Below are positions 1-8,221 of a stretch of 64,000 nucleotides of DNA, in pieces. Both the position numbers and the translations under genes were made by a program. Numbering within the stretch: the stretch's first letter is position 1; each line of letters begins with the position of its first letter. The notes under the pieces are model-generated. The model saw only the letters and a program-made list of their open reading frames with translations, was not told the DNA's origin and did not search any database. This DNA is from Alphaproteobacteria bacterium (GTDB taxonomy: Bacteria > Myxococcota_A > UBA796 > GCA-2862545), in the NCBI GenBank assembly GCA_020632925.1, contig JACKER010000007.1, forward strand, positions 1,038,501 through 1,102,500, in the 5' to 3' direction.

Positions 1-935
1 GCGCCGCCGCCGGTCAGGGCCACCACGCCCGACGTCACGGCGTTGTTCAGGAAGATGTCGCGCTCGAGCCAGACCGGGGTGGCGGTGGCGTCGATCACCC
101 GAGCGCCTCCGTGCCGGCACACGGTCGTGCCGCGCACCGTCAGATCCCCGCCGGCAGTGGTGATCGCTGCACCGAAACCCGCCTCGTTGGCGTCGAAGAC
201 CGAGGTCTCCACCGTGCAGGAGGCCCCGCCGCACCACACCGTTCCACGGCCGTCGGCGTGGTTGCCCGCGAACGACGCGTTGCGGAGGGTCAGCGTGCCG
301 CCCTGCACCCAGATCGCGCTGCCGTCCGTGCCGTCGTTGGTGTCGAAGGTGCCCTCGTCGATGTCGACGGTGGTTCCGGAGGCATGGATCGCGCCGCCGT
401 CGTTGGCCGCGCACCCGAGGAAGGAGGAACGGAGGACCGTGAGCGTCCCGCCGGACATCCAGATCGCACCGCCGTCGCCGCCGGCCGTGGACGTGAAGAA
501 GGTCGTGTCCTCCACGAGCACGGTGGAGGCGGTCGCGTCGATGCCGCCGGCGTCGTTCCCCTGGCCCTGTGCGTGCGTGTTGCGGATCGTGCAGCCGTGC
601 AGCTCGAGGGTGTCGCCCGTCCCCAGCGTCGCCAGGCGCCGATCACCTTCGCCGTCGATCTCGAGATCCCGCAGGATCAGCACCTTCGCGGGATCCACGT
701 CGAACAGGCGCAGGCCCTGGGTGGCCTCGATCGTGACGGACCCCGCACCCTGGGCGGCGGCGATCTCCACGGAGGCGCGAACGGTCAGGCTGCGCTCCCG
801 GTACATGCCGGGATCCAGCAACAGCCGATCACCGTCGGACGCCGCCGCGAGGCCGGCCTGGACGGAGGTCAACGCTCGGGTGGAGCCGACCGGGAGGTCG
901 GTGGCCGAGGCGACGGAGGGGAGCAGGAGCCACAT
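1..935 (-). CDS. Secreted parallel beta-helix repeat protein, 3' end outside window
   Basis: Reading the minus strand from an ATG at 935 gives 311 codons with no stop before the window edge, so the C-terminus is missing. It begins with a short signal peptide (MWLLLPSVASA) and then a run of beta-helix rungs of the type GGAIW..GGTLTV, GGAIH..GTTVDI and GSAIWVQGGTLTL, the pattern of Pmp-like right-handed beta-helix proteins. This suggests an exported or surface structural protein; no catalytic residues are recognisable. It starts 4 bp after the lipB stop, so it is probably co-transcribed with lipB, although no Shine-Dalgarno is obvious. Function inferred only from repeats. Confidence 0.8.
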   Translation of the reverse strand, partial: MWLLLPSVASATDLPVGSTRALTSVQAGLAAASDGDRLLLDPGMYRERSLTVRASVEIAAAQGAGSVTIEATQGLRLFDVDPAKVLILRDLEIDGEGDRRLATLGTGDTLELHGCTIRNTHAQGQGNDAGGIDATASTVLVEDTTFFTSTAGGDGGAIWMSGGTLTVLRSSFLGCAANDGGAIHASGTTVDIDEGTFDTNDGTDGSAIWVQGGTLTLRNASFAGNHADGRGTVWCGGASCTVETSVFDANEAGFGAAITTAGGDLTVRGTTVCRHGGARVIDATATPVWLERDIFLNNAVTSGVVALTGGG

Positions 936-939
936 GGTG

Positions 940-1578
940 CTATTCAACCACGAGCGTCCTGCAGAGGTGCTCGTACAGCGGGCCGACCAGCTCCTCGACC
1001 TTCGGAGGCCGCGCCATCACGCGCGCGAGGCTGGTCATGACATCGGGCGAGAAGCCGCAGGGGCGGATCCGTTCCCAGGCGCGCGGATCGGGGTCGACGT
1101 TGAGCGCGAGGCCGTGCCACGTGACCCAGGACCGGCACGCGATCCCGACCGAGCACACCTTGCGCACCTCCCCGTCGGGGTCGGTCAACCACACCCCGGT
1201 GTTGCGTGGGTCGCGCCGCCCTTCGAGCCCGAGATCGCCCAGCACGCCGATCACGGCCTCCTCCAGATGGCGCAGGTGCGCGTGGAGGTCGCGTCGGCGA
1301 CCCTCGAGCGCGACGATCGGGTACGCGACCAGCTGTCCGGGACCGTGCCAGGTGGCGTCGCCGCCGCGCTCCACGCGCACCACGGGGACGTCGCCGGGGA
1401 CCAGGACCGAGCCCTCCGCGCCGCGCGCGCGCCCGACGGTGATCACCTCCGGGTGCTCGACCACGACGATCGTGTCGTCCACCTCGCCCCTGACGCGGCG
1501 CGCGAGCAGGTCGCGTTGGAGCTCGTGGACGGTGGCGTAGTCGGTACGCCCCTCTCCCTGGAGGTGGAGCAGCTTCAC
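940..1578 (-). CDS. lipB: Octanoyltransferase LipB (lipoate biosynthesis)
   Basis: 212 aa, GTG start at 1578. LipB moves the octanoyl group from acyl carrier protein to lipoyl domains of 2-oxoacid dehydrogenases and GcvH in the cytoplasm. The family signature RGGDATWHGPGQ lies at residues 71-82, the conserved Lys is in RKVCSVGI (about residue 140), and the catalytic Cys is in IRPCGF (about residue 174), so the thioester-forming Cys/Lys pair is intact. Length is normal for the family. It is divergent from tmk with only 29 bp between starts, and is followed closely by the beta-helix gene. Assignment is firm. Confidence 0.96.
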   Translation of the reverse strand: MKLLHLQGEGRTDYATVHELQRDLLARRVRGEVDDTIVVVEHPEVITVGRARGAEGSVLVPGDVPVVRVERGGDATWHGPGQLVAYPIVALEGRRRDLHAHLRHLEEAVIGVLGDLGLEGRRDPRNTGVWLTDPDGEVRKVCSVGIACRSWVTWHGLALNVDPDPRAWERIRPCGFSPDVMTSLARVMARPPKVEELVGPLYEHLCRTLVVE

Positions 1579-1607
1579 GACGGCGAGCGTACACTGCCGC
1601 CGCGGAG

Positions 1608-2204
1608 GTGGACGTGGCCCGCGGCGCGCTCGTGGCGGTGGAGGGGATCGACGGTGCCGGGAAGACCACCCAGGCCCGCATGTTGGCGGACGCGTTGCAC
1701 GCGCTCGGCAGGGAGGTCGTCCTCACGAAGGAGCCCACCGACGGCTTCGTGGGCCGTCGGATCCGGGAGACGGCGCGCACCGGTCGCCTCCCGCCCGAGG
1801 AGGAGCTCGACCTGTTCCTCGAGGATCGGAAGGAGCACGTCGAGCTGTTGATCCGACCCGCGATGGCGCGGGGCGCGGTGGTGATCGTCGACCGATACTT
1901 CTACTCGACCGCTGCGTATCAGGGGTCGCGCGGGCTGGACCCCGCCGACATCGTGATGCGCAACCTGGCCTTCGCTCCCGTGCCCGACGTGGTGGTGCTG
2001 TTGACGATCGACCCGGCCGACGGTGTGGCGCGCGTCCGGAGCCGTGACGGGGTCGAGAACCACTTCGAGCGCCTCGACGACCTGGTACGGTGCGCCTCCG
2101 TCTTCGACGCGCTGGTTCGGCCGGAGATCGTCCGGATCGACGGTGCCAGGCCGATCGAGCTCGTCCACGCCGATGTGATGTCGGCGGTGACGCGTGTGCT
2201 CTGA
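1608..2204 (+). CDS. tmk: Thymidylate kinase
   Basis: 198 aa from a GTG at 1608 (a second GTG lies at 1614). It phosphorylates dTMP to dTDP. The P-loop GIDGAGKTT is at about residues 13-21, the substrate motif DRYFYSTAAYQ is near residue 87, and the segment with LFLEDRKEHVELLIRPA matches the family's LF.ADR..H....I.PAL block. The usual DRYxxSS reads DRYFYST, a conservative change. Length is slightly short but within the family. It is divergent from lipB, so both share the 29-bp interval 1579-1607 as upstream region. Confidence 0.93.
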   Translation: MDVARGALVAVEGIDGAGKTTQARMLADALHALGREVVLTKEPTDGFVGRRIRETARTGRLPPEEELDLFLEDRKEHVELLIRPAMARGAVVIVDRYFYSTAAYQGSRGLDPADIVMRNLAFAPVPDVVVLLTIDPADGVARVRSRDGVENHFERLDDLVRCASVFDALVRPEIVRIDGARPIELVHADVMSAVTRVL

Positions 2205-2212
2205 CGGTACTC

Positions 2213-2241
2213 TTGGCATGATCGGTTGATTCGGCTACGTT
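2213..2241 (+). promoter_or_regulatory. Possible sigma-70 promoter for the MepA-like gene
   Basis: TTGGCA at 2213-2218 (5 of 6 to TTGACA), a 17-bp gap, then TACGTT at 2236-2241 (3 of 6 to TATAAT). It lies between tmk and the peptidase gene that starts near 2275. The -10 box is weak, so this is only suggestive. Confidence 0.35.
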
Positions 2242-2274
2242 GGCCGGCGCTCCGGGCGGGCACCCGGACGGGGG

Positions 2275-2955
2275 ATGTGGAGCATGTGGATCCTCGCGGC
2301 CTTCGGCGCCGGCCCTCTGGGTCCGTCGGAAGACGGGGTGACGACCCTCGAGGCGGAAGACGCCGCGGTCGATCTGCCCCCGTGTCGCGAGACCTGGCCC
2401 TACGATCTCGAGCAGCTGCCGTACGCACCCGATCTGTGGTTCCGGCTCAACCCGAGGACGGCGTGGGGCACGACGGCGCTGATCACCACGCTCGAGTCCG
2501 CCGCGAATCGGATGGCGATGCTGTACCCGGACATCGATCCGCTGCTGATCGGTGACCTGTCCACCTCGCGTGGTGGTCCACTGCCCCCCCACAAGTACCA
2601 CTTCGACGGACGTTCCGCGGACGTGGGGCTGTACGGCTGGACCGGCGACAAGGAGGACATCTACCGGCACGGGAACGGGTTCCCGCCGGTGGCTCCCCGT
2701 CAGCTCGATCTCGAACGGACGTGGACCCTGATCGAGAGCCTGCTCGAGACCGGGAACATCGAGCACATCCTGCTCGATCAGACGCACATCGACAACCTCA
2801 AGCGCTGGCTGCTCGAGACGGGTCGGCGGACGCGCGAAGAGGTCGATCGGACCTTCCCTTCCAGCAGCACCCCCCGGCTCTGGACCTGGGACTCGATCGT
2901 GCGTCCTGCAGTGAACCACAAGGAGCACCTGCACGTCCGCGTCCGCTGCGAGTGA
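2275..2955 (+). CDS. MepA-like (peptidase M74/LAS) murein endopeptidase
   Basis: 226 aa. The block GGPLPPHKYHFDGRSADVGLY near residue 100 and the C-terminal NHKEHLHVRVRC correspond to the H..G..D and H.H zinc-binding motifs of penicillin-insensitive murein endopeptidases (MepA, LAS family), which cut D-Ala-meso-DAP cross-links. The first motif is altered: PHKYHFDGR replaces the common PHxSHQSGRDVD. The N-terminus is short and hydrophobic (MWILAAFGAGPLG), suggesting export. The start is ambiguous between ATG 2275 and ATG 2284; the G-run at 2270-2274 favours the latter as spacing. Zinc peptidase fold is likely; exact bond specificity is inferred. Confidence 0.8.
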   Translation: MWSMWILAAFGAGPLGPSEDGVTTLEAEDAAVDLPPCRETWPYDLEQLPYAPDLWFRLNPRTAWGTTALITTLESAANRMAMLYPDIDPLLIGDLSTSRGGPLPPHKYHFDGRSADVGLYGWTGDKEDIYRHGNGFPPVAPRQLDLERTWTLIESLLETGNIEHILLDQTHIDNLKRWLLETGRRTREEVDRTFPSSSTPRLWTWDSIVRPAVNHKEHLHVRVRCE

Positions 2956-2986
2956 AGGACGGCGGCCGAGGGCGCGCGCGGTGGTC

Positions 2987-2992
2987 TATACT
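2987..2992 (+). promoter_or_regulatory. -10-like box upstream of MopE/beta-helix lipoprotein
   Basis: TATACT (5 of 6 to TATAAT) at 2987-2992, about 20 bp before the ATG at 3011. No convincing -35 is present at 16-18 bp upstream, so this is a weak candidate. Confidence 0.3.
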
Positions 2993-3010
2993 GCCGGCCG
3001 GGATGGGAAC

Positions 3011-5119
3011 ATGGGACGTGTCTGGTGGGGGAGCGCGCTGCTGCTGGCGGTCGCGTGCAAGCAGGGTACGGCGCCGGAGATCGGCGAGCTGACGATCGGG
3101 CCGACGGAGCTCGCGTTCGGCGTGGTGGGCGTCGGTTCGTCCGCATCGCTCGACATCACGCTCGACAACGGTGACGCGACGGACGTGGCGCTGCTCTCGG
3201 TGACCCTCACCGACGGCGACTCGGACGTCTTCGACATCGACAAGCACGACGTGTCCACGGTCACGGCGGGCACCTCGGCGGTCGTGACGGTGACCTTCTG
3301 GCCGGAGGACGAGCAGAGCTACTCGGGCCAGCTCCAGATCCGCACCGATCACGAGGACCTCGGCAACGTGTCCGTGTCCCTCACGGGTCGCGGGGGGCCG
3401 TCCGACGCGGACGAGGACGGCGACGGGTACTCGCTGGCCGACGGTGACTGCGACGACGGGAACGCGGACATCCACCCGGGCGCCGACGAGATCTGCGACG
3501 GTCGCGACTCCAACTGCGACGGCGTCACCCCGTCGGACGAGGAGGACACCGACGGCGATCGGTACCGCGTGTGCCAGGGCGACTGCGACGACAACAACAA
3601 CACACGGTACCCGGGCGCGCCCGAGCTGTGCGACGGCCTGGACAACGACTGCGACGGGTCGGCGAACGAGAACGACGACCTCGACAGCGACGGGTACTCG
3701 ATCTGCGACGGTGACTGCGACGACAACGAAGGTCGCAGCTACCCGAACAATCCCGAGACCTGTGACGGTGTGGACAACGACTGTGACGGGTCCGCGGACA
3801 ACATCGACGCCGACGGCGACGGACACTCGGTCTGCTCGGCCACGGGCGACTGCGACGACAACGACCCGAACGCGTACCCGATCACGGTATCGCCGACCGG
3901 TTCGGCCACCGGTGCGGGGACCGACGCGGATCCCGTCGACTCGATCGCGACCGCGCTGACCATGCTGGACACGACCTGCCGGCTGGTGTCGCTGCTCCCC
4001 GGGACGTACTCCGACGTGAGCGAGAGCTGGTCGTCGGGCACCGTGACGATCGGCGGACAGACGGGCGACCCGGACGACGTGATCCTCGAGGCCTCGGCCT
4101 ACTCGCGGCACTTCACGGTCACCGGCGGGTCCGTCGTGCTGCGCGAGCTGACGCTGACCGGCGGCGACTCGGCCGAGGATGGAGGCGCGGTCCGCGTGAC
4201 CAACGGCGCGATCGAGCTGAACCGGATCGTGGCGCACGACAACGTCTCGGCCCTCGACGGCGGCGCGGTCGCGGTGCTCTCCGGCAACCTGACGATGCGC
4301 CGCGGGTGTCGCTTCGAGAACAACCAGGCGGGCGAGGACGGCGGCGCGATCCAGGTCGACGCGGCGACGTTGACCGACAACGGCTCGATCTACGTGTCGA
4401 ACCGCGCCCCGGCGGGTCAGGGCGGCGCGCTGTCCGTCAACGGCGGCGCCGCCACGGTCGAGGGGGGCGAGTTCCGCTCGAACACCGCGGACGAGGGCGG
4501 CGCGGTCGCCATCCTCAACACCGGCGACTTCCTGGTGCAGCGCAACCGCATCTTCTCGAACAGCGCCACTGCCGACGGCGGGGGGTTCTCCTTCCGCGAC
4601 GTGAACGACCTCGCGGGCACGGTGCGGAACAACCGCGTCCAGGACAACACGGCCGGAGGCATGGGCGGAGGTGCGGCCTTCGTGGGGTACAACGGCGCCC
4701 TGCAGTTCGTGAACAACACGCTGACCGGGAACGATGCCGTCGGCGAGGGCGCGATCGCCGTCGCGGTGGCGGGCAGTGGCGCAGGCATCGCGGTGGCCTC
4801 GAACGTCCTGGAGAACAACGACGGACCGTCCGGGATCTACGTGGCGCCGACCGCCACCTCGATCGTGCTGTACAACACGGTGTACCTGCAGAACAGCGGG
4901 AATCCGTTCGAGTTCGGCGGCAACCCGGTGGATCCGAGCAACGTGGATCGCAACCCACAGCTCGTCGCCGTCTCCGACAACCAGAACCCGGACGACGACG
5001 ACCTTCACCTGCAGGGCTCTTCGCCCGAGATCGACAGCGGTGTGCCCCAGGCGACGTTCAACGACCTGGATGGCAGCGTCAACGATCGGGGTTGGACCGG
5101 CGGTCCGGGCGCCCAGTAG
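3011..5119 (+). CDS. Lipoprotein with ASH-like domain, MopE-type repeats and beta-helix
   Basis: 702 aa from ATG 3011, chosen because it directly precedes a lipoprotein signal (MGRVWWGSALLLAVAC, lipobox LAVAC); a longer frame from 2981 adds only ten residues. Order of parts: an immunoglobulin-like ASH/choice-of-anchor-D domain (about residues 30-130), three to four Asp-rich MopE-type repeats of the form DGDCDD..N..YPGAPELCDGLDNDCDG (about 140-290, probable Ca/metal binding), then a parallel beta-helix with GGAV/GGAI rungs to about 620. It should be an outer-membrane-anchored, surface structural or adhesive protein. Cytoplasmic functions are ruled out by the signal. The exact role is unknown; similar layouts are common in Myxococcota. 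Confidence 0.88.
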   Translation: MGRVWWGSALLLAVACKQGTAPEIGELTIGPTELAFGVVGVGSSASLDITLDNGDATDVALLSVTLTDGDSDVFDIDKHDVSTVTAGTSAVVTVTFWPEDEQSYSGQLQIRTDHEDLGNVSVSLTGRGGPSDADEDGDGYSLADGDCDDGNADIHPGADEICDGRDSNCDGVTPSDEEDTDGDRYRVCQGDCDDNNNTRYPGAPELCDGLDNDCDGSANENDDLDSDGYSICDGDCDDNEGRSYPNNPETCDGVDNDCDGSADNIDADGDGHSVCSATGDCDDNDPNAYPITVSPTGSATGAGTDADPVDSIATALTMLDTTCRLVSLLPGTYSDVSESWSSGTVTIGGQTGDPDDVILEASAYSRHFTVTGGSVVLRELTLTGGDSAEDGGAVRVTNGAIELNRIVAHDNVSALDGGAVAVLSGNLTMRRGCRFENNQAGEDGGAIQVDAATLTDNGSIYVSNRAPAGQGGALSVNGGAATVEGGEFRSNTADEGGAVAILNTGDFLVQRNRIFSNSATADGGGFSFRDVNDLAGTVRNNRVQDNTAGGMGGGAAFVGYNGALQFVNNTLTGNDAVGEGAIAVAVAGSGAGIAVASNVLENNDGPSGIYVAPTATSIVLYNTVYLQNSGNPFEFGGNPVDPSNVDRNPQLVAVSDNQNPDDDDLHLQGSSPEIDSGVPQATFNDLDGSVNDRGWTGGPGAQ

Positions 5120-5191
5120 CAGGGCACGGACAGCGGACGCACGGGCCCCCGATGGAGCCCGATCTGCGGTAGGATCTGCGGGGGGAGACCG

Positions 5192-6643
5192 ATGATGACG
5201 TGGTTTTCGTTTCTGTCCGGGTTGGCGTTCGCCGCCGATGTGAACGTGGGTCCGGGCGACGACCTGACGCAGGTGACGAGCTCGCTCCAGCCGGGCAACA
5301 CGGTCCTGTTCGACAGCGGCACGTACTCGCTGGACGGCACGGTCTACTGGTCGGGGATCGGCACCGAGGCGGAGCCCATCGTGTTCCGCGCGAAGGACGG
5401 CGCCACCGTCGTGCTCCAGAACAACGCCGGCGGCTCGGTCGCGAACATCAGCGACAGCGACTATATCGAGTTCCGCGGCCTCATCTTCGAGGGTGGCGGC
5501 GACATCGAGTACAACCGCCCCAGCGGCCTGCGCATCTCGAACTCGAGCCACATCACGCTCGAGGACTGCAAGGTCCGCAACGTGTACGGCACCGCGCTGT
5601 ACGTCGACGGCAACAGCTCGGGCATGGTGTTCCGCCACAACGAGCTGACCGGCACGATGGACGGCAGCGGCATGTACGTGGGTTGCGGCGACGCTTCGTG
5701 TTGGATGCAGGACTCGGTCATCGAGTTCAACCTGGTCCACGACGTCGAAGGCACCGGGATGTACTTCGCGCACGGGACCCAGGCGAACCGCATCCAGCAC
5801 AACGTCGTCTTCGCGACGCGGGACAGCGGTCTGTACATGGGGAGCACCGTGTTCGGCCCCCAGAACACGGTCGTCGGCAACGCGATCTGGCGCGCGGGGG
5901 GCGACGGGATCTACCTGCAGGGCTCGGCGCTCGTGCAGAACAACGTGATCTTCGAGATCGAGGGCGACGGGTTCTACACCCGCACCGACGACGGCAGCCT
6001 GGTCGACCTCCAGTTCTCGCACAACACCATCGTGAACACCGGAGGGTACGCGGCGTACCTCCAGGACTGGTACTCCGCGGACGGCATGGTCTTCGCCAAC
6101 AACGCGCTCGCGAACCCGCTCGGACGTGGGCTGCGCTGGGAAGACGAGCTGGAGGACCCGTACGGCACGGGCACCAGCGGGGTGCCGGACACCACGAACT
6201 ACATCTCCCACAACGTGGTCACCGGGCTGGTCGAGGGCTTCGACACGCTCGCGCGCCCGACCTACGTCGTTCCCGGCGGCGGCGTGTCCGACTTCGTGGG
6301 CATCGACGACTTCGACTTCTACCCGACCTCGAGCTCGGTGCTGCGCGACAACGCCGACCAGAACGGCCAGGCGTACCTCCCCGAGCTCGACTTCAACGGG
6401 TCGACGCGCAGCGAGGCGACGCTGACGGTCGGCGCCTACGAGTACGACGGGGACGGGAACCCGGGCTGGATCGTGCAGGAAGGGTTCAAGTCGCTCGACC
6501 CGTCGACCGGGGGCGTCGATCCCCAGCTGACCACGGGCTGCTGCGGCGGCGGGAAGAAGGACACCACGCCGACCGAGGCGCTGCTGTTCCTCCCGTGGCT
6601 GTCGGTCGGCTGGTTGTTCCGCCGCCAGCGCAAGAAGGCCTGA
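5192..6643 (+). CDS. Secreted parallel beta-helix protein with C-terminal sorting signal
   Basis: 483 aa; ATG at 5192 after a GGGGGGAG Shine-Dalgarno. A signal peptide ends near FLSGLAFAAD. The body is a right-handed beta-helix of the carbohydrate-active/NosD type (repeated GLRISNSSHITLEDC, GLYMGSTV, GIYLQGSALVQNNVI rungs), a fold used by polysaccharide lyases and related surface proteins, but no lyase active site is identified. The C-terminus is tripartite: GCCGGGKK, then a hydrophobic stretch LLFLPWLSVGWLF, then RRQRKK. This resembles MYXO-CTERM/GlyGly-CTERM sorting tags processed by rhombosortase-like or CPBP-type (myxosortase) proteases. It is 72 bp downstream of the preceding lipoprotein gene. 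Confidence 0.85.
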   Translation: MMTWFSFLSGLAFAADVNVGPGDDLTQVTSSLQPGNTVLFDSGTYSLDGTVYWSGIGTEAEPIVFRAKDGATVVLQNNAGGSVANISDSDYIEFRGLIFEGGGDIEYNRPSGLRISNSSHITLEDCKVRNVYGTALYVDGNSSGMVFRHNELTGTMDGSGMYVGCGDASCWMQDSVIEFNLVHDVEGTGMYFAHGTQANRIQHNVVFATRDSGLYMGSTVFGPQNTVVGNAIWRAGGDGIYLQGSALVQNNVIFEIEGDGFYTRTDDGSLVDLQFSHNTIVNTGGYAAYLQDWYSADGMVFANNALANPLGRGLRWEDELEDPYGTGTSGVPDTTNYISHNVVTGLVEGFDTLARPTYVVPGGGVSDFVGIDDFDFYPTSSSVLRDNADQNGQAYLPELDFNGSTRSEATLTVGAYEYDGDGNPGWIVQEGFKSLDPSTGGVDPQLTTGCCGGGKKDTTPTEALLFLPWLSVGWLFRRQRKKA

Positions 6644-6729
6644 GCCCGATCGTTGCACCGAGGAGTGCCGTCGTCGCGACACGATGTCGCAACGGCGCAG
6701 CTCTGCCCGTGTGACCGGCGGGACCCGGA

Positions 6730-6875
6730 CGGTGAAACCCACCGGTAACCCCGCTGCCAGAGCGTCGAGGTACTCTCGATACAGCTGAAGGGGCCTCGCG
6801 AGAGGCCACCGGCAGCGCCCGTCGCGGGTGGTGTTCCCCCCCTTCTTACGCTTCCGCGGCGGCGCTGCCGGCAGC
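6730..6875 (+). ncRNA. Candidate structured RNA or 5' leader with competing stems
   Basis: Within the 344-bp gene-free gap 6644-6987. Visible helices: CGGTG/CACCG hairpin at 6730-6744; an outer stem CGCTGCC (6752-6758) with GGCAGCG (6811-6817) enclosing two hairpins, TCGAG/CTCGA (6765-6779) and GGCCTC/GAGGCC with a GCGA tetraloop (6792-6807), i.e. a three-way junction. GGCAGCGCC at 6811-6819 can instead pair with GGCGCTGCC at 6861-6869, and GCTGCCGGCAGC at 6864-6875 is self-complementary. It matches no riboswitch class I know. The rest of the gap shows nothing recognisable. Confidence 0.35.
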
Positions 6876-6987
6876 CTTCAGGGTCGCCAGGCCAGGACGC
6901 GCCGGTTTCATGGAGACGGCGCGGCCTCGTCGCGACCGCGGTATCCTGCGACGGACCGCGCCGAGCACGGGCGCGACGGGAGCACGC

Positions 6988-7548
6988 GTGGGTGACCGGG
7001 ACCGGGATCAGCGGCGGGCGAAGAAGCTGGCCAAGCAGAAGAAGCGGCGCGCGAACGCGTCGAGGCCCGCGCGCAGCCCGGCCGACGTCGCTCGGGATCC
7101 GAGCCAGGGCCAGCACTGGCCGGTGGGTGAGTGCTGGGTGTCACAGGACTGGGATCAGCCGGGCGCGCGGCTCGCCGTGATCCTGTCGCGCGTGAGCGAG
7201 GGCGGCGCAGCGGTGGTCGCCGCGTTCACCCTGGATCGCAGCGGTCCCGGCGTGGTGACCGCGGAAGCGATCGGCGGCCTGCGGTCCGTCCACGTCCAGG
7301 GGCAGGCGGCGCGGCTCTCGGAGCAGCTGGGTTCTCCGATGATGGAGGTCGCCCCCGGATTGGCGGCCGAGCTCGTGCGCGACGCCGCGCTGAACGGCGA
7401 AGGGGAGCTGCCCGACGGGTGGGAGGAGGCGTCCGCGCTGCTCTCCGGCATCGGCGCCATCGACATCGGCGTGCCGTTCGGGCCGGAAGCGCAGGAGCCC
7501 CCCAAGCCCGGGCTGCTCCAGCGCATGCGCTCCTGGATCGGCTCGTGA
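6988..7548 (+). CDS. Hypothetical protein with basic N-terminus
   Basis: 186 aa from GTG 6988, preceded by GGGAG at suitable spacing; an in-frame ATG at 6910 is further upstream but its extension looks non-coding. The first 35 residues are highly charged (RRAKKLAKQKKRR), then a compact domain with GECWVSQDWDQPGARLAVIL and a beta-rich middle, ending in a short amphipathic tail (LLQRMRSWIGS). No signal peptide, membrane helix or known family is recognised; the Lys/Arg stretch may bind nucleic acid or ribosomes, but that is speculation. It is followed by a convergent operon. Confidence 0.65.
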   Translation: MGDRDRDQRRAKKLAKQKKRRANASRPARSPADVARDPSQGQHWPVGECWVSQDWDQPGARLAVILSRVSEGGAAVVAAFTLDRSGPGVVTAEAIGGLRSVHVQGQAARLSEQLGSPMMEVAPGLAAELVRDAALNGEGELPDGWEEASALLSGIGAIDIGVPFGPEAQEPPKPGLLQRMRSWIGS

Positions 7549-7564
7549 GCGGCGGGAGCCGGGC

Positions 7565-8221
7565 TCAGAAGTCCGGGTAGCAGAAGCTCACGTCGCCCTC
7601 GACGTGCCGGAAGCTCATCGCCGCGTCCGGTGAGCCACGGTGGGCGAACCAGATCTCGATCGGGTACTGCCCGGCGTCGAGGTGGATGTCGTACCGCGTG
7701 CGGACGAAGCCGTGGATGCCCGGGTTCTCGGCGACCGGCGCGCCGTTGATGTACACGAACGCGTCGTCGCTGCTGCCGAGCAGGAAGGAGAGGGTCGTGC
7801 CACTCCACGCGCGGACCCAGGAGTGCCAGTAGACCGCGAAGTACTTCGGGTCCTCCTCCAGGCCCTCGTCCATCGGCCAGAAGTTCTGTCCGAAGTCGAG
7901 CGATGGGTCGAACTGCTCGTACTCGGGGTCGTCCCACAGCGCGAGCCCCTCGACCGTGGTCGGGACCTCGATCCGCGGGCCGGGCGTGACATACTTGTTG
8001 TCCGCCGTGAGGTTGCTGTACTGACCGCGCCAGCCCTCGAGGCAGTTCTGCCAGTCGGGGGGGCTGCCGAGGTCGTCGCCGTCGTCACCGGGCGGCTGGG
8101 CGACAGGGACCTTCTCGCCACCGCCGATACCGACCTCGGTGCCACACGCCACCAGGAAGGGGAGAGCCAACCACCCCAAGGCCCGCAACTGCGTCGGCCG
8201 GAGCAACGGGGTTCGCGTCAC
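7565..8221 (-). CDS. PA14/fibro-slime-like lipoprotein
   Basis: 218 aa from GTG 8221, which overlaps the stop of the upstream cytochrome gene in a GTGA. Choosing this start gives a lipoprotein signal (LGWLALPFLVACG, lipobox LVAC). The C-terminal two thirds resemble the fibro-slime/PA14 fold: LEGWRGQYSN, a FDFGQNFWP-like segment, then FLLGSSDDAFVYINGAPV and DAGQYPIEIWFAHRG, the usual strand pattern of PA14 carbohydrate-binding or adhesion modules. It is likely an outer-membrane-tethered binding protein working with the cytochrome/DUF1501 genes upstream. A Cys near the C-terminus (FCYPDF) may form a disulphide. Confidence 0.82.
   Translation of the reverse strand: MTRTPLLRPTQLRALGWLALPFLVACGTEVGIGGGEKVPVAQPPGDDGDDLGSPPDWQNCLEGWRGQYSNLTADNKYVTPGPRIEVPTTVEGLALWDDPEYEQFDPSLDFGQNFWPMDEGLEEDPKYFAVYWHSWVRAWSGTTLSFLLGSSDDAFVYINGAPVAENPGIHGFVRTRYDIHLDAGQYPIEIWFAHRGSPDAAMSFRHVEGDVSFCYPDF

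Noticed and set aside
6780..6810. Hammerhead-like core near AGCTGAAGG in a three-way junction.
   Set aside because: The required CUGANGA and GAAA elements are not present.
6721..6830. Possible cobalamin, SAM or c-di-GMP riboswitch, because of GGTGAAACCC and GGTAACCCC.
   Set aside because: The conserved B12 box, S-box core and GEMM core are absent, and the next gene is not linked to these ligands. Kept only as an unclassified structure.
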